From NCBI GenBank assembly GCA_012798365.1, contig JAAZNH010000124.1:1-15287 (forward strand): a stretch of DNA of 15,287 nt, written 5' to 3'. The stretch is from Methanomicrobiales archaeon (GTDB taxonomy: Archaea; Halobacteriota; Methanomicrobia; Methanomicrobiales; Methanospirillaceae). Below the pieces are notes generated by a model. The model had not been told where the DNA came from and searched no databases. It saw only the letters and a program-made list of their open reading frames with translations. The number at the start of each line of letters is the position of its first letter. Positions within the stretch are counted from its first letter, which is position 1. Made by a program: the position numbers and the translations under genes. Shown here piece by piece: positions 14,757-15,287 of this stretch.

Positions 14757-14765
14757 CCTTAAAAA
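14757..14765 (-). promoter_or_regulatory. Possible TATA box of the ATPase-nuclease operon
   Basis: TTTTTAAGG on the minus strand would place the transcription start near 14732, about 22 bases before the ATG, leaving room for the ribosome binding site. Other AT-rich stretches nearby (for instance the one around 14734-14741) could serve as well, so the choice is tentative. Confidence 0.3.
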
Positions 14766-15083
14766 TTTCTTTTTTAATATTGCAATTTTTCATTCATTCA
14801 AACATAGAACACAATTCGAACCAAATTCGTTCGCCCCACCAGTGACAAATTCCCTCTTTCCGTTAATATCTACAAATGACAACGCTCTCTTCCCAATTCT
14901 TCAATATCATTTTTTTTCAGTGCCCCCAGTACCAGTACCTGACGACGGGTCCGGTACTAACCAGCCCTGGATCCGCACAACCCCCACAACACCGGCCCCG
15001 ACCGCAGGCACGCGGCACGGACGGCGAGCGATCATGATCCCGGTTTAAGTAGAAAAAAACCTGTCAAATCCTCATTCGCGGTG

Positions 15084-15282
15084 ATGGGGGCTGATGCCCC
15101 CATACCCCCAATTAAGAGAAATGCCGCCGCCCCGAAGGGCGAGTCGAAGTTTCACTTCTCCACAGCCTGCGGCTATCCCCGCGCCGGCTTTAACGAGTGA
15201 ATCACTCTGAATCGATTTTTTTCAAAACCGGTAATACGTCGTCATCGCAATGGGGGTGCCCCAGTGGCGGGGCGAAGCCCCG
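15084..15282. repeat. Cluster of seven short hairpins, possible diverged repeat or structured RNA
   Basis: Perfect small inverted repeats follow one another: ATGGGGGC/GCCCCCAT at 15084-15103, CGCCC/GGGCG around CGAA at 15128-15141, GAAGT/ACTTC at 15146-15158, AGCC/GGCT at 15164-15174, GAGTGA/TCACTC at 15195-15207, TGGGG/CCCCA at 15251-15263, and CGGGGC/GCCCCG around GAA at 15268-15282. The first and sixth resemble each other, as do the second and seventh, which suggests two diverged copies of one unit. A T7 run follows the fifth hairpin on the plus strand, and another T7 run (15053-15059) lies beyond the first on the minus strand. No open frame fits. The element seems to continue past the window edge. 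Confidence 0.45.
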
Positions 15283-15287
15283 AGAAC

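Larger units (their letters stand above)
14711..15083. other. Gap with AT-rich to GC-rich junction, no convincing gene
   Basis: From 14711 to about 14920 the sequence is AT-rich like the island. After a T8 run at 14910-14917 it becomes GC-rich at once. A 42-codon minus-strand frame (14907-15035, MIARRPCRVPAVGAG ... SSGTGTGGTEKK) reads in host-like codons and stops in the junction. It has an in-frame stop just upstream of its ATG and no ribosome binding site or well-placed TATA box. It may be a remnant of a host gene or chance. Confidence 0.4.

Noticed and set aside
14743..15048. Plus-strand open frame of 101 codons at the island edge
   Set aside because: First half AT-rich and second half GC-rich, crossing the composition junction; Pro/Thr low complexity at the end; no start signals. 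It also overlaps the ATPase promoter region.
15084..15282. CRISPR array at the right edge
   Set aside because: The hairpins differ in sequence and spacing, and there is no identical repeat with regular spacers and no cas gene.
1..15287. tRNA, rRNA, transposase or integrase genes
   Set aside because: No tRNA cloverleaf, rRNA-like stretch, DDE/HUH motif or tyrosine recombinase motif was recognised in any plausible frame.

Overview
The window looks like a piece of chromosome from a methanogenic archaeon of the order Methanomicrobiales, most likely near Methanoregula. This is inferred from the GC-rich backbone, archaeal TATA-like boxes placed a fixed short distance upstream of start codons, oligo-T terminators, short Cys-rich or pilin-sized lipoproteins, and a hybrid receiver/histidine kinase with an HDINN-type H-box. 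I could not run a database search, so the genus is a guess.

Layout. At the left edge is the start of a methylated-DNA methyltransferase-like gene (1-164, minus). It overlaps the end of an XPD/Rad3-type DEAD_2 helicase (155-2161, minus). Next come a four-helix membrane protein (2244-2621, minus), an unusual protein with two degenerate GIY-YIG-like halves (2691-3572, minus), a membrane-anchored GIDE-like protein (3842-4762, minus), and two divergent lipoprotein genes (4829-5551 minus; 5692-6108 plus). These are followed by a soluble receiver/histidine kinase (6260-7459, minus), uvrC (7615-9168, minus), a small TPR protein (9446-9745, plus) and uvrA (9754-12561, minus). uvrB is not in the window. 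DNA repair is a recurring theme: the alkyltransferase-like gene, the XPD-like helicase, uvrC and uvrA.

At about 12.6 kb the composition changes abruptly from GC-rich to strongly AT-rich, and it stays so until about 14.92 kb. This island holds one two-gene operon read on the minus strand: an ABC/AAA15-type ATPase with an inserted four-cysteine cluster (13217-14710), then a small protein with a PD-(D/E)XK nuclease signature (12634-13215). The genes are one base apart and each has a GAGG ribosome binding site. The host genes around them mostly look leaderless or nearly so. An ATPase/nuclease pair that is horizontally acquired in appearance, with no sign of TOPRIM, HNH, UvrD or reverse-transcriptase partners, is the best candidate here for an undescribed anti-phage or anti-plasmid system.

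The right end (about 14.92-15.29 kb) returns to GC-rich sequence without a convincing gene. It carries a dense series of at least seven short perfect hairpins in about 200 bases. Two pairs of them resemble each other, which suggests a diverged repeat element or a structured RNA that continues past the edge.
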